Source: Alphaproteobacteria bacterium MarineAlpha3_Bin3 (lineage in GTDB: Bacteria > Pseudomonadota > Alphaproteobacteria > Rhodospirillales > Casp-alpha2). From it: 12,096 nucleotides of DNA. The notes below the pieces were generated by a model that worked only from the letters and a program-made list of their open reading frames with translations, was not told the origin of the DNA and did not search any database. The position numbers were made by a program, and so were the translations under genes. This document shows positions 1 to 6,665 of the stretch, piece after piece. The stretch covers positions 1-12,096 of the forward strand of contig PTLK01000036.1 of assembly GCA_002938075.1 (NCBI GenBank), in the 5' to 3' direction. Positions within the stretch are counted from its first letter, which is position 1; each line of letters begins with the position of its first letter.

Positions 1-1038
1 TCGTCGCTTGCGTCCCCGGCCTTGGCCCAGGGGATACGCCAGTTGAATATGGTCACCACCTGGCCGCGTGATTTCCCCGGCCTGGGAACCGGCGCCCGGC
101 GGCTGGCCGAAAGCATTACCCGGATGAGCGGCGGCAAGCTGACAGTCGAGGTCTTTGCCGCCGGCGAACGGGTGCCACCGTTCGAATCCTTTGACGCCGT
201 TTCCAGCGGCAACGCCGACCTTTACCACGCCATCGAGTACTATTGGCAGGACCGTTCCCGGGCTTTTAATTTTTTCGCCGCCGTGCCCTTCGGCTTGACG
301 GCCGGCGAGATGGCGGCCTGGATTTATGACGGCGGTGGCCAGGCGTTGTGGGACGAGCTGTCGGCGGGATTCAATATCAAGCCCTTTCAGGCCGGCAACA
401 CCGGGGCCCAGATGGGCGGCTGGTACAACAAGGAAATCAACGCCGTTGAAGACTTCCGCGGCCTCAAGATCCGGCTTCCGGGGCTCGGCGGCGAGGTCGC
501 CCGGCGGCTGGGCGCGGTTCCGGTGACGCTGCCGGGGGTTGAAATCTTTCCATCACTGCATTCGGGCGCCATCGACGCCACCGAATGGGCGGGGCCGTGG
601 AACGATTTGGCGCTCGGCTTTCACAAGGTCGCCAGGCACTACTATTATCCGGGCTTCCACGAACCGGGCACGGCCTTGTCCTCGGGCGTCAACCTGAAGG
701 TCTGGGAAAACCTGAGCGCCGAACATAAGGCCATCGTCGACCACGCCATGGCGGCCGAAAACGCCTTTTCCAGGGCCCAATTCTTGGCCCAGAACGCACT
801 GGCCCTTGACATCCTTCGCCGCCAGCACCGGGTCGACCTTCGGCGCTTCAGCGACGGCGTGCTGAAGGCCATGGGCGAAGCCTCTGGCGTCATCGTCGGC
901 GATATAGGCACCGGCGGCGACGGCCTCACCCGGCGGATTTACGAGAGTTTCAGGGCGTTCCGCAAAAAGGCCCTGTCGTGGTCGCACCTCGGCGAGCAGT
1001 CGTTCTGGAACGCCCGCCTGCTGCCGTTTAAGTATTAA
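1..1038 (+). CDS. TRAP transporter periplasmic substrate-binding protein, DctP family (TakP-like), 5'-truncated by window edge
   Basis: Solute receptor of a tripartite ATP-independent periplasmic (TRAP) transporter. It captures a small organic acid in the periplasm and hands it to the DctQM-type membrane permease. Frame 1 is open from the first base and ends with TAA at 1036-1038, giving 345 visible residues. The first ones, SSLASPALA followed by Q, look like the end of an export signal with cleavage after ALA, so the true start lies upstream and the TTG at 22 is not it. Family hallmarks are the GLKIRLPG segment (visible residues about 154-161), then GAIDATEWAGPWND (about 189-202) and the tyrosine-rich HYYYPGFHEPG (about 213-223). 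This pattern resembles the 2-oxoacid-binding TakP and mannitol/chloroaromatic branch rather than classical C4-dicarboxylate DctP. The ligand cannot be fixed from sequence. No permease gene follows; parC converges 22 bp downstream with no obvious terminator between them. Confidence 0.88.
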   Translation, partial: SSLASPALAQGIRQLNMVTTWPRDFPGLGTGARRLAESITRMSGGKLTVEVFAAGERVPPFESFDAVSSGNADLYHAIEYYWQDRSRAFNFFAAVPFGLTAGEMAAWIYDGGGQALWDELSAGFNIKPFQAGNTGAQMGGWYNKEINAVEDFRGLKIRLPGLGGEVARRLGAVPVTLPGVEIFPSLHSGAIDATEWAGPWNDLALGFHKVARHYYYPGFHEPGTALSSGVNLKVWENLSAEHKAIVDHAMAAENAFSRAQFLAQNALALDILRRQHRVDLRRFSDGVLKAMGEASGVIVGDIGTGGDGLTRRIYESFRAFRKKALSWSHLGEQSFWNARLLPFKY

Positions 1039-1060
1039 ATCTTGGTATGAACCGGGCGGC

Positions 1061-3343
1061 CTAAGAAAACCTGGTCACCCGCGAAAAGCCCTTCGGCACC
1101 ACCAATCCGGCCTGGGCCCGCTTGCCGATCCAGCGCTTTATGTCGGGCTCGGTGCGAATTCCCTGCTGGCCGGCCTTCCAGGTCAGCCCGTCGGCAACCT
1201 TCAGCGCCGTGACGTCGGCCAGCCCTCCCTTGGCATAGCGTTGCAGGAACACGCCCCGGCCCCGGGTCATCACCGGCAGGTCGGCCAGGGGAAGGATCAG
1301 GAGCTTGCGGTTGGCGCCCAGAACCGCGATGTGATCGTCGCCTTCCCCAATAGCCGCCGCCGCAGCCGCTTCCTCGCCGTCGCCGAGGTTGAGGACCTGC
1401 TTGCCGTTGCGTGTCTGGGCGATGACGGCGTTTTCCTCGACGATGAACCCGCGGCCCGTCCCTGACGCCACCACCAGCCTGCGTCCCGTGCCCTCACTCT
1501 TCTCCTTGCCCTTGCCCTTTCCCTTCTCCTCGCTTTGCGGCGTATGGACGAACATGGCCACCGCGTCGTGGCCCTCGGCCAAATCGATCATCAACCGCAA
1601 CGGCTCACCATGGCCGCGGCCGCCGGGCAACTTGTCGCAGCCGAGGGTATAGAAACGGCCGTTGGTGGCGAAAATCACCAGCTTGTCGGTGGTTTCCGCG
1701 TTGAGCACGAACTTGCCTCTGTCGCCTTCCTTGTATTGCAACTCGGTGGCATCGGTGACGTGGCCCTTGTGGGCCCGAATCCAGCCTTTTTCCGAGGCGA
1801 CGACGGTGATCGGCTCCTTCTCGATCATCATGTCGAGCGGCACCAACACCGCCGTCGGCGGCTTGCCGATCCTGGTCCGCCGAGCGCCCAGGGGGGTGTT
1901 CGCCGAAATCCGTTTCTTTATATCGGCGATTTCTCTGGAAACCACTTTCCACCGGCGATCCTTGTCGCGAAGAAGCGCGCGCAGGCTTTTGCCTTCCTTG
2001 GTCAACTCGGCGTGCTCGTTGCCGATTTGCTTTTCTTCCAGCTTGCGGAGTTGCCTCAGGCGCATGTTGAGGATCGCTTCGGCCTGCACGTCGGTCAGCT
2101 TGAAGGTCTTCATCATCTTCTTTTTCGGCTCGTCCTCGGTGCGGATGATGTTGATGATCTTGTCCAGGTTCAAGTACGCGATCAGAAACCCTTCGAGCAT
2201 CTCGAGGCGGTATTCGATCTTTTCCAGGCGATGCTTGGTGCGCCGGACCAGGACGTCCATGCGGTGATCGAGGAACGCCTGAAGCGCCTCGCGTAGGTTC
2301 ATGACTTTGGGCGTGTTGTTGGCGTCGAGCACGTTAAGGTTCAACGACACCCGGGTTTCCAGCTCGGTCTGGCGGAATAGCTGTTCCATCAGCATGGCGG
2401 CGTCAACGGTGCGGCTTTTGGGCTCGAGCACGATCCGCACCGTTTCTGCGGATTCGTCACGCACGTCGGCCAGGATCGGCAGCTTTTTGGCGATCACCAG
2501 CTCGGCGATCTTTTCGATCAGGCGCGATTTCTGCACCTGGTAGGGAATTTCGGTGACGACGATCTGATAGAGCCCGCGCCGGGGCTTTTCTTTCGACCAC
2601 CGGGCCCGCAGCCGGAAACTGCCGCGCCCGGTCGAATAGGCTTCGACGATGGCGCTTCGGGGTTCGACCAGGACCCCGCCGGTGGGGAAATCGGGTCCCG
2701 GGATCAGGCCCGCCAGCTTGGAAAACCGGACGTTGGGGAATTTGATCAGGTGGCCCAGCGCGTCGCACAGCTCGACGATGTTGTGAGGTGGGATAGACGT
2801 CGCCATGCCGACGGCGATGCCCGTCGAGCCGTTGGCCAATAGGTTGGGAAAGCAGGCCGGCAGGACGACGGGCTCGGAATCCTCGCCGTCGTAGGTATCG
2901 CGGAAATCGACGGCGTTCTCGTCGATGCCCTCGAGCAGCGCCCAGGCGACCTCGGTCAGCCGCGCCTCGGTATAGCGCATAGCGGCCGCGTTATCGCCGT
3001 CGACGTTGCCGAAATTTCCCTGCCCGTCGACCAGGGGATAGCGCTGGGCGAATTCCTGCGCCAGGCGCACCAGGGTGTCGTAAACGGCGGCGTCCCCGTG
3101 GGGGTGGTATTTGCCGATCACGTCGCCGACGACGCGGGCGCATTTCTTGAATCCCGAAGCCGGGTCGAGCTTCAGTTTTCGCATCGCGTACAAGAGCCGC
3201 CGGTGAACGGGTTTAAGCCCGTCGCGGACGTCAGGCAGCGACCGGGCGACGATGGTCGACAGCGCATAGGCCAGATACCTCTCGCCGAGGGCATCGGCCA
3301 GGCGGGTGTCGCGAATGTCTCCGGTAGTGATGGCCTTGGCCAT
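1061..3343 (-). CDS. parC: DNA topoisomerase IV subunit A
   Basis: Catalytic breakage-reunion subunit of topoisomerase IV, which with ParE decatenates daughter chromosomes and relaxes supercoils. It has 760 residues, normal for ParC. The ATG at 3343 ([12 protein letters not shown]) is chosen because family similarity begins there; the frame stays open to an ATG at 3439, but those 32 extra residues look non-homologous and would run through the likely promoter. Visible features: the [19 protein letters not shown] block (36-54), [10 protein letters not shown] quinolone region (80-89), catalytic Tyr124 preceded by Arg123 (AMRYTEARL), a long coiled-coil region (about 360-480), and a degenerate beta-pinwheel C-terminal domain (about 495-750). 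The strict GyrA box is absent, which favours ParC over GyrA. The usual Ser of the quinolone region is Ala85 and the acidic position is Asp89. A Lys/Gly/Glu-rich insert at about 605-619 sits in a pinwheel loop. It stops with TAG, convergent with the TRAP gene. Confidence 0.93.
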   Translation of the reverse strand: MAKAITTGDIRDTRLADALGERYLAYALSTIVARSLPDVRDGLKPVHRRLLYAMRKLKLDPASGFKKCARVVGDVIGKYHPHGDAAVYDTLVRLAQEFAQRYPLVDGQGNFGNVDGDNAAAMRYTEARLTEVAWALLEGIDENAVDFRDTYDGEDSEPVVLPACFPNLLANGSTGIAVGMATSIPPHNIVELCDALGHLIKFPNVRFSKLAGLIPGPDFPTGGVLVEPRSAIVEAYSTGRGSFRLRARWSKEKPRRGLYQIVVTEIPYQVQKSRLIEKIAELVIAKKLPILADVRDESAETVRIVLEPKSRTVDAAMLMEQLFRQTELETRVSLNLNVLDANNTPKVMNLREALQAFLDHRMDVLVRRTKHRLEKIEYRLEMLEGFLIAYLNLDKIINIIRTEDEPKKKMMKTFKLTDVQAEAILNMRLRQLRKLEEKQIGNEHAELTKEGKSLRALLRDKDRRWKVVSREIADIKKRISANTPLGARRTRIGKPPTAVLVPLDMMIEKEPITVVASEKGWIRAHKGHVTDATELQYKEGDRGKFVLNAETTDKLVIFATNGRFYTLGCDKLPGGRGHGEPLRLMIDLAEGHDAVAMFVHTPQSEEKGKGKGKEKSEGTGRRLVVASGTGRGFIVEENAVIAQTRNGKQVLNLGDGEEAAAAAAIGEGDDHIAVLGANRKLLILPLADLPVMTRGRGVFLQRYAKGGLADVTALKVADGLTWKAGQQGIRTEPDIKRWIGKRAQAGLVVPKGFSRVTRFS

Positions 3344-3352
3344 GAGAGGCGA

Positions 3353-3382
3353 TTGCCTTAAATGGGAAAGCGGCGGTATAAT
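3353..3382 (+). promoter_or_regulatory. Candidate rightward promoter, possibly for csp
   Basis: TTGCCT (3353-3358), an 18-bp spacer and a perfect TATAAT (3377-3382) on the plus strand. The -35 has the same hexamer as the candidate rpoZ promoter at the right end of the window. The predicted start near 3389 faces the parC promoter head-on and would give a csp leader of about 270 nt. The -35 lies just outside the parC ATG. This could be a chance match in an AT-rich island. Confidence 0.4.
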
Positions 3383-3389
3383 ACAAAAT

Positions 3390-3417
3390 ATAGTACCCGA
3401 AAGGAAGGAATCGTCAA
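3390..3417 (-). promoter_or_regulatory. Candidate sigma-70-type promoter for parC
   Basis: On the minus strand TTGACG (3417-3412) is followed by a 16-bp spacer and TACTAT (3395-3390). The -35 matches the consensus at five of six positions and the -10 at four of six. Transcription would start near 3383 and give a leader of about 40 nt before the parC ATG. Seen in sequence only; the neighbouring AT-rich stretch offers other possible -10 boxes. Confidence 0.5.
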
Positions 3418-3435
3418 TTGGTGGGAATCTTGCGC

Positions 3436-3534
3436 TCAATCCCCCGGCGGTAAAATTTCAGCCGCTGAAATCGCCTCATCTATGGCTTGCAAACGTTCGT
3501 CAAGGCGGTTAATTAGCCAATACTGGTTGAGCAT
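3436..3534 (-). CDS. Possible 32-residue small protein upstream of parC (hypothetical)
   Basis: Minus-strand ORF from ATG (3534-3532) to TGA (3438-3436), lying upstream of the parC promoter and pointing the same way. The product begins [20 protein letters not shown] and ends [10 protein letters not shown]. Hydrophobic residues I8, L11, L15, I18 and I22 follow a 3-4 heptad rhythm, so it would form a charged amphipathic helix or short coiled coil. The frame is open for 11 codons before the ATG, back to a TAG. An AAGG lies about 14 nt before the ATG, too far for a good ribosome site. Third codon positions are much less G/C-biased than in neighbouring genes, which speaks against a long-standing core gene. 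It may be a real small protein, a remnant of a decayed gene, or chance. Function unknown. Confidence 0.25.
   Translation of the reverse strand: MLNQYWLINRLDERLQAIDEAISAAEILPPGD
3455..3471. repeat. 17-bp perfect palindrome (operator-like)
   Basis: ATTTCAGC and GCTGAAAT flank a single central C, giving 8-bp perfect arms (3455-3462 and 3464-3471). It lies about 38 bp upstream of the parC -35 box and inside any csp leader. It could be a repressor site or an RNA hairpin. It also falls in the possible 32-codon ORF, where it encodes the ISAAE segment. No known regulator is recognised. Confidence 0.5.
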
Positions 3535-3661
3535 CGTTTCGACGAAGTACCTTGTTAGCCGTTTCTACGTCTACCTAGTTACTCCCGGACATTGTGCAGC
3601 CTTAATTCTACGCACCGGCGGTTTTTTGCCGGGGTTTAACTAATACGACAAAGGAATGGTA

Positions 3662-4027
3662 ATGCCTACTGGAACCGTTAAGTGGTTTAATCGCTCTAAG
3701 GGCTATGGCTTCATCGAACCGGAAGACGGCTCGAAGGACGCCTTCGTCCATATCTCCGCCGTTCAACACGCTGGCATGGAATCCCTCCTCGAGGGTCAGA
3801 AGGTTCAATACGAACTGGTTGAAGGCGCCAACGGCAAAACATCCGCCGAGAACCTGGTCGACATGGGCGGTGGCGGCGATGCGCCGGCCGAAGCTCCTGC
3901 CGCGGCCGCCGAAGAGGCTCCGGCTGACGATGCCGGGGACGATACTGGGGACGAAGGCGACGATGCCGGTGACGATGCCGGCGATGACGCCGGTGACGAC
4001 GCCGACAAACCGGACGAGGCCTCCTAA
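3662..4027 (+). CDS. Cold-shock domain protein with acidic repeat C-terminal tail
   Basis: CspA-family single-stranded nucleic-acid-binding protein, expected to act as an RNA chaperone in the cytoplasm. Residues 1-68 form the five-stranded cold-shock domain: [10 protein letters not shown] at the start, RNP1 KGYGFI (13-18) and RNP2 AFVHIS (27-32). The ATG at 3662 is preferred because AAGGA (3651-3655) stands 6 nt before it; the in-frame ATG at 3656 would abut that site. Residues 69-121 are a disordered tail, first Ala/Pro/Glu-rich and then built from GDDA-type units, with 21 acidic residues and one Lys. Plain CspA proteins stop near 70 residues. A tail this acidic may limit or tune RNA binding or act as a protein contact, which is inference. 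The gene stands alone on the plus strand, divergent from parC and convergent with recO, and has its own terminator. Confidence 0.92.
   Translation: MPTGTVKWFNRSKGYGFIEPEDGSKDAFVHISAVQHAGMESLLEGQKVQYELVEGANGKTSAENLVDMGGGGDAPAEAPAAAAEEAPADDAGDDTGDEGDDAGDDAGDDAGDDADKPDEAS
3935..4003 (+). repeat. Degenerate 12-bp tandem repeat encoding GDDA units in the csp tail
   Basis: Four consecutive 12-bp units (3956-4003) have the form GGY-GAY-GAY-GCC and encode GDDA four times. A degenerate GDDT-GDE start precedes them from 3935. Units differ only at synonymous third positions, so the peptide repeat is kept while the DNA has drifted. Such an array could gain or lose units by slippage. Confidence 0.8.
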
Positions 4028-4041
4028 GCGAGAAGTCCGCC

Positions 4042-4080
4042 TGGCGAAAACGCCAACCGCCCTTTTCCCAGGGCGTTTTT
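4042..4080 (+). terminator. Intrinsic terminator of csp, with a preceding small hairpin
   Basis: CGCCC (4058-4062) and GGGCG (4071-4075) pair around an 8-nt loop and are followed by five T (4076-4080), the form of a rho-independent terminator. Just before it TGGCG (4042-4046) and CGCCA (4051-4055) form a perfect hairpin with an AAAA loop. The pair fills the gap between the converging csp and recO genes. Read on the minus strand neither stem has a following T run, so recO may lack a classical terminator here. Confidence 0.8.
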
Positions 4081-4091
4081 CGGATTTACCC

Positions 4092-4823
4092 TCAAGACTG
4101 GGTTGCCGGCTCCGCCCGGAGCCTGTCGGTGAGCCTGTTGCGGGCCGCCGGCAGACCTTTTTGGGCGTGCTGAAAGATGTTTTTTTCGAGGAAATAGCCG
4201 GTCAGTTTCAGGCCCCGGATAACATCGTCCGGCGGTCCCGCGGCGCCCGGGTGCAAAAGAAAATCGGGCAGCGTCAGGAGGGATTTTTTATAGGGCTTTG
4301 CCGCCGCTAGTGATACCGCGCGCCCGGTTTTCGTCGACACGTAGGCCAACTGGTCGTTCTGGCCCGTCGCCGCGCAGGCGCTGAGGTCCAACCCGAAGCC
4401 CAGCTCCGCCAACAGGCCCAGTTCCCATTTGACGTAGGCCGACGGCCAGTCTTCGTCATCGAGCCCGCGGATCAACGCCAGCAGGCCCTCAAACACTGGC
4501 CGGTGGGGCTGGCGCTCTGGCAGCACCCCTTCGGCCATGGCGCAGGCGGCGCTGAGTCCGGCCAGCTTGAGGCGGTCCCTCAACACCGGCGCGGCGAAGG
4601 CCTCGGTCAATTCGCAGCGAAAAGTACCCAGATGTTCGGACAACCGCGCCTGCCAGCGGGCTTTCAGCAGGTTACCCGGCTGCAGCAGGCCGCCGGCCCT
4701 TTTACCGCCGCCGCGCACCAATCCCAAATGACGGCCGTGGCCGGGGGTCAACAGGGTAACGATGGCCGACGTCTCGCCGTGCTTTTTTGCCGAAAGAACG
4801 ATGCCGTCGTCGGTCCAGTCCAT
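4092..4823 (-). CDS. recO: DNA repair protein RecO
   Basis: Recombination mediator of the RecFOR pathway. RecO binds SSB-coated single-stranded DNA and, with RecR, helps RecA load at gaps; it can also anneal strands. The product has 243 residues, close to the 242 of E. coli RecO. The ATG at 4823 (MDWTDDGIVLSAKKHGETSA) is where family similarity starts. The frame is open 39 codons further to an ATG at 4940, but that part does not look like RecO, and neither start has a clear ribosome site. The N-terminal OB-fold covers about 1-80, with HGRHLGLVRGG at 29-39 and QPGNLLKARW at 48-57; the helical C-terminal domain follows, with LAYVSTKTGRAVS at 159-171. There is one Cys in that region (150) and no zinc-finger CxxC pair. 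It is the last gene of the leftward cluster, after era and a 139-bp spacer. Confidence 0.92.
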   Translation of the reverse strand: MDWTDDGIVLSAKKHGETSAIVTLLTPGHGRHLGLVRGGGKRAGGLLQPGNLLKARWQARLSEHLGTFRCELTEAFAAPVLRDRLKLAGLSAACAMAEGVLPERQPHRPVFEGLLALIRGLDDEDWPSAYVKWELGLLAELGFGLDLSACAATGQNDQLAYVSTKTGRAVSLAAAKPYKKSLLTLPDFLLHPGAAGPPDDVIRGLKLTGYFLEKNIFQHAQKGLPAARNRLTDRLRAEPATQS

Positions 4824-4962
4824 GAACGCCAGTTTACTCGCGTCGGTGCTTGAGGACAAAGGCCCGAAGAATATAGTTCCCCGGCCCTTGATCCACGACA
4901 TCGACCCCGAAGGGCAAACCACCGGGGAATTAAAGGTCATTTTGCGGCTTGTTTGACGGGCC
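4824..4962 (-). other. era-recO spacer with a long bulged stem
   Basis: 139 bp between the era stop and the recO start. As leftward RNA, TTCCCCGG (4929-4922) pairs perfectly with CCGGGGAA (4884-4877), and inside it CCCTT (4914-4910) pairs with AAGGG (4889-4885). A 7-nt bulge (4921-4915) lies on one side and the loop is 20 nt, making 13 base pairs in total. No T run follows, so it is not an intrinsic terminator. A TATATT lies just downstream at 4875-4870, but I see no acceptable -35 for it. Possible roles are an RNA-processing site, a stabiliser of the upstream mRNA end, or a control on recO translation. Confidence 0.45.
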
Positions 4963-5868
4963 TCAGGCGTCGAAATCGAGGCCTAAGTCCCGGTAGCGCT
5001 CGGGGTCGTCGCCCCAGTTGCCCCGGACCTTGACGAACAAGAACAGGTGCACCCGGCGCCCGAAGATTTCCTCCAGCTCCTTGCGCGCCGCTTCGCCGAT
5101 CGATTTGACGCGGCTGCCTTTCTTGCCCAACACGATGGCCTTCTGCGAGCCGCGCTCCACATACACCACCTGTTCGATGCGCAGGCTGCCGTCGTCCTGG
5201 TCCTTCCAGCTTTCGGTCTCTACCGCAGCGGCATAGGGAAGCTCCTTGTGTAGTTGCAGGTAAAGCTGCTCGCGGGTGATCTCGGCCGCCGTTAGACGGC
5301 CGGGCATGTCGGAAATCTGGTCTTCGGGAAAAAGCCACCGGCCGGCGGCAACGCGCCCGGCCAGCAATGCCATCAGGTCCGCCACCCCGTCTCCGGTTTC
5401 GGCCGAGATCATGAAGGTATCGGTGAAGGCCCCGGCTTCGTTCAGTTCGGCGGCCAGCGCCAACAGGTCCGGCTTGTTCACCAGATCGACCTTGTTGATG
5501 GCGAGGATGACCGTGCGTTCGGCCCGCTTCAGTTTTTTGACGATGGCGGCGGTGTTCCTGTCGAGGCCGCGGCTTGCGTCTACTAGTAGAAGGACCTCGT
5601 CGGCGTCGGCGGTGCCGATCCAGGCGGCGGCGACCATGGCCCTGTCGAGACGCCGGCGGGGCTGGAAGATCCCCGGCGTGTCGATAAAGATGATCTGGGC
5701 CGGGCCTTCGATGCAGATGCCGAGCACCCGGGTCCGGGTCGTTTGCACCTTGGGCGAGACGATCGACACCTTGGCCCCGACAAGGCGGTTCAAAAGCGTC
5801 GATTTGCCGACGTTGGGGGCGCCGACGATGGCCACGAAACCGGCCCGTTTTCCGGGGTTGGCGGTCAT
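4963..5868 (-). CDS. era: GTPase Era (30S ribosome assembly)
   Basis: Ras-like GTPase with a C-terminal KH domain that binds the 3' end of 16S rRNA and checks 30S maturation. It has 301 residues, the same as E. coli Era. The motifs are complete: G1 GAPNVGKS (16-23), G2 TT (43-44), G3 DTPG (63-66), G4 NKVD (125-128), G5 SAETG (155-159). The KH domain shows IVLGKKGSRVKSIG (245-258). The ATG at 5868 overlaps the rnc stop as ATGA, and AAGGGAA lies immediately upstream inside rnc, so translation is probably coupled to rnc. The open frame extends far upstream, but that is out-of-frame rnc sequence. RNase III and Era both act on rRNA, and their pairing is conserved across many bacteria. Confidence 0.96.
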   Translation of the reverse strand: MTANPGKRAGFVAIVGAPNVGKSTLLNRLVGAKVSIVSPKVQTTRTRVLGICIEGPAQIIFIDTPGIFQPRRRLDRAMVAAAWIGTADADEVLLLVDASRGLDRNTAAIVKKLKRAERTVILAINKVDLVNKPDLLALAAELNEAGAFTDTFMISAETGDGVADLMALLAGRVAAGRWLFPEDQISDMPGRLTAAEITREQLYLQLHKELPYAAAVETESWKDQDDGSLRIEQVVYVERGSQKAIVLGKKGSRVKSIGEAARKELEEIFGRRVHLFLFVKVRGNWGDDPERYRDLGLDFDA

Positions 5869-6665
5869 TTCCCTTTCTCTTGTTTGATCCCTGTCCGGGC
5901 CGCGCCCGTGTTTTTGGTTTTTGGGGACACCCCCGGCCTCACGGCCTCCCCCGGGGCCTCTTCTATAAATTCCATCAGGGCGTCGGCCGCCGCCTGTTCG
6001 GCCACTTGTTTGGAAGGCCCTTGCCCCGAGGTCGGTTTCATTTCGTGGACGCTTACCCGGACCGTGAACCAGGGCGCGTGGGCCGGGCCGTCCTCGGCCG
6101 TGACCCGGTATTCCGGCAGTGGCAGGCCCTGGCCCTGGGCCCATTCCTGAAGTTTCGTCTTGGCGTCCTTTGGCGGCACCGGATTCTCGGCCATCAACGG
6201 CCGCCATTGGCCTTCGATGAAAGCCGCCGCCGCTTCAAGACCGCCGTCGAGATAAAGGGCGGCGATCACCGCCTCCATGGCGTCGGCCAGGATGCCGGGG
6301 TTGTCCCGTTCGCCGCCACCCTCCTCGCCCTCGGAAAGGATGAGATAAGGCCCCAGGCCGATGTTTTCGGCGACCCGGACCAAGGATTCCGCCCGCGCCA
6401 GGGCGGAAAAGCGGTAACCGAGCTTGCCTTCGTCCTCGTCGGCAAAGGACTCGATCAGAAGCCCGGCCAAGCTCAGCCCCAGCACCCGGTCGCCGAGGAA
6501 TTCGAGCCGTTCGTTGGATTGCAGGCGGTCAGGCGTGGCGCTGGAATGGGTCAGGGCCTGGGTCAGGAGGTCCGGGTTGTTGAAATCGTGGCCGAGGACC
6601 CGTTCAAGCCATCCCAAATTGGGGGGCGATGGAGTTTGCTTCGGGCTTTTCCCACCCCTCTTCAT
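5865..6665 (-). CDS. rnc: Ribonuclease III
   Basis: Double-strand-specific endoribonuclease that excises rRNA precursors and processes structured mRNAs; it acts as a dimer with Mg2+. It has 266 residues against 226 in E. coli; the excess is a short N-terminal stretch and a basic tail (about 237-266). The catalytic domain carries the signature NERLEFLGD (51-59) with Glu55 and Asp59, and the second metal-binding pair Asp128 and Glu131 in ILADAMEA. The double-stranded RNA-binding domain covers about 166-234, starting PKDAKTKLQEWAQ. The ATG at 6665 overlaps the lepB stop as ATGA, with GAGG 7 nt before it, and the stop overlaps the era start in the same way. Since lepB overlaps it directly, rnc has no leader of its own; the nearest upstream spacer where RNase III could cut its own message is acpS-lepB. 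Confidence 0.95.
   Translation of the reverse strand: MKRGGKSPKQTPSPPNLGWLERVLGHDFNNPDLLTQALTHSSATPDRLQSNERLEFLGDRVLGLSLAGLLIESFADEDEGKLGYRFSALARAESLVRVAENIGLGPYLILSEGEEGGGERDNPGILADAMEAVIAALYLDGGLEAAAAFIEGQWRPLMAENPVPPKDAKTKLQEWAQGQGLPLPEYRVTAEDGPAHAPWFTVRVSVHEMKPTSGQGPSKQVAEQAAADALMEFIEEAPGEAVRPGVSPKTKNTGAARTGIKQEKGK

Larger units (their letters stand above)
3344..3661. other. 318-bp parC-csp control region, AT-richer than its surroundings
   Basis: Divergent spacer between the parC start (reading left) and the csp start (reading right). It holds a candidate parC promoter (3390-3417), a consensus-like rightward promoter (3353-3382), a 17-bp palindrome (3455-3471), a 32-codon minus-strand ORF (3436-3534), and a short hairpin near the csp ribosome site (CCGGC at 3615-3619 pairing with GCCGG at 3628-3632 around a T-rich loop). 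If transcription starts near 3389, the csp leader would be about 270 nt. Long structured leaders are known for cold-shock genes, for example cspA of E. coli. I found no convincing promoter closer to csp. Base composition differs clearly from the flanking genes. Confidence 0.6.

Noticed and set aside
1039..1060. Terminator between the converging TRAP and parC genes
   Set aside because: The 22-bp gap has no inverted repeat followed by a T run on either strand.
3344..3439. Longer ParC with an ATG at 3439
   Set aside because: The additional residues are not family-like and would translate through the best parC promoter.
3641..3649. TAATACGAC, identical to the first nine bases of the phage T7 promoter
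   Set aside because: The rest of the T7 consensus does not follow, and no phage genes are present; it lies just before the csp ribosome site by chance.
3935..4003. Short tandem repeats as a possible CRISPR array
   Set aside because: Units are 12 bp, contiguous, in frame and code for GDDA; there are no spacers and no cas genes.
4870..4875. TATATT on the minus strand as a recO promoter
   Set aside because: No acceptable -35 hexamer lies 15-19 bp upstream.
4824..4940. Longer RecO with an ATG at 4940
   Set aside because: The 39 extra residues show no RecO features, the normal family length is reached from 4823, and the stretch forms a strong RNA-type stem.
5869..6207. Longer Era frame reaching back to 6207
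   Set aside because: It is rnc sequence in another frame; Era has its canonical length from 5868 with a ribosome site and an ATGA overlap.
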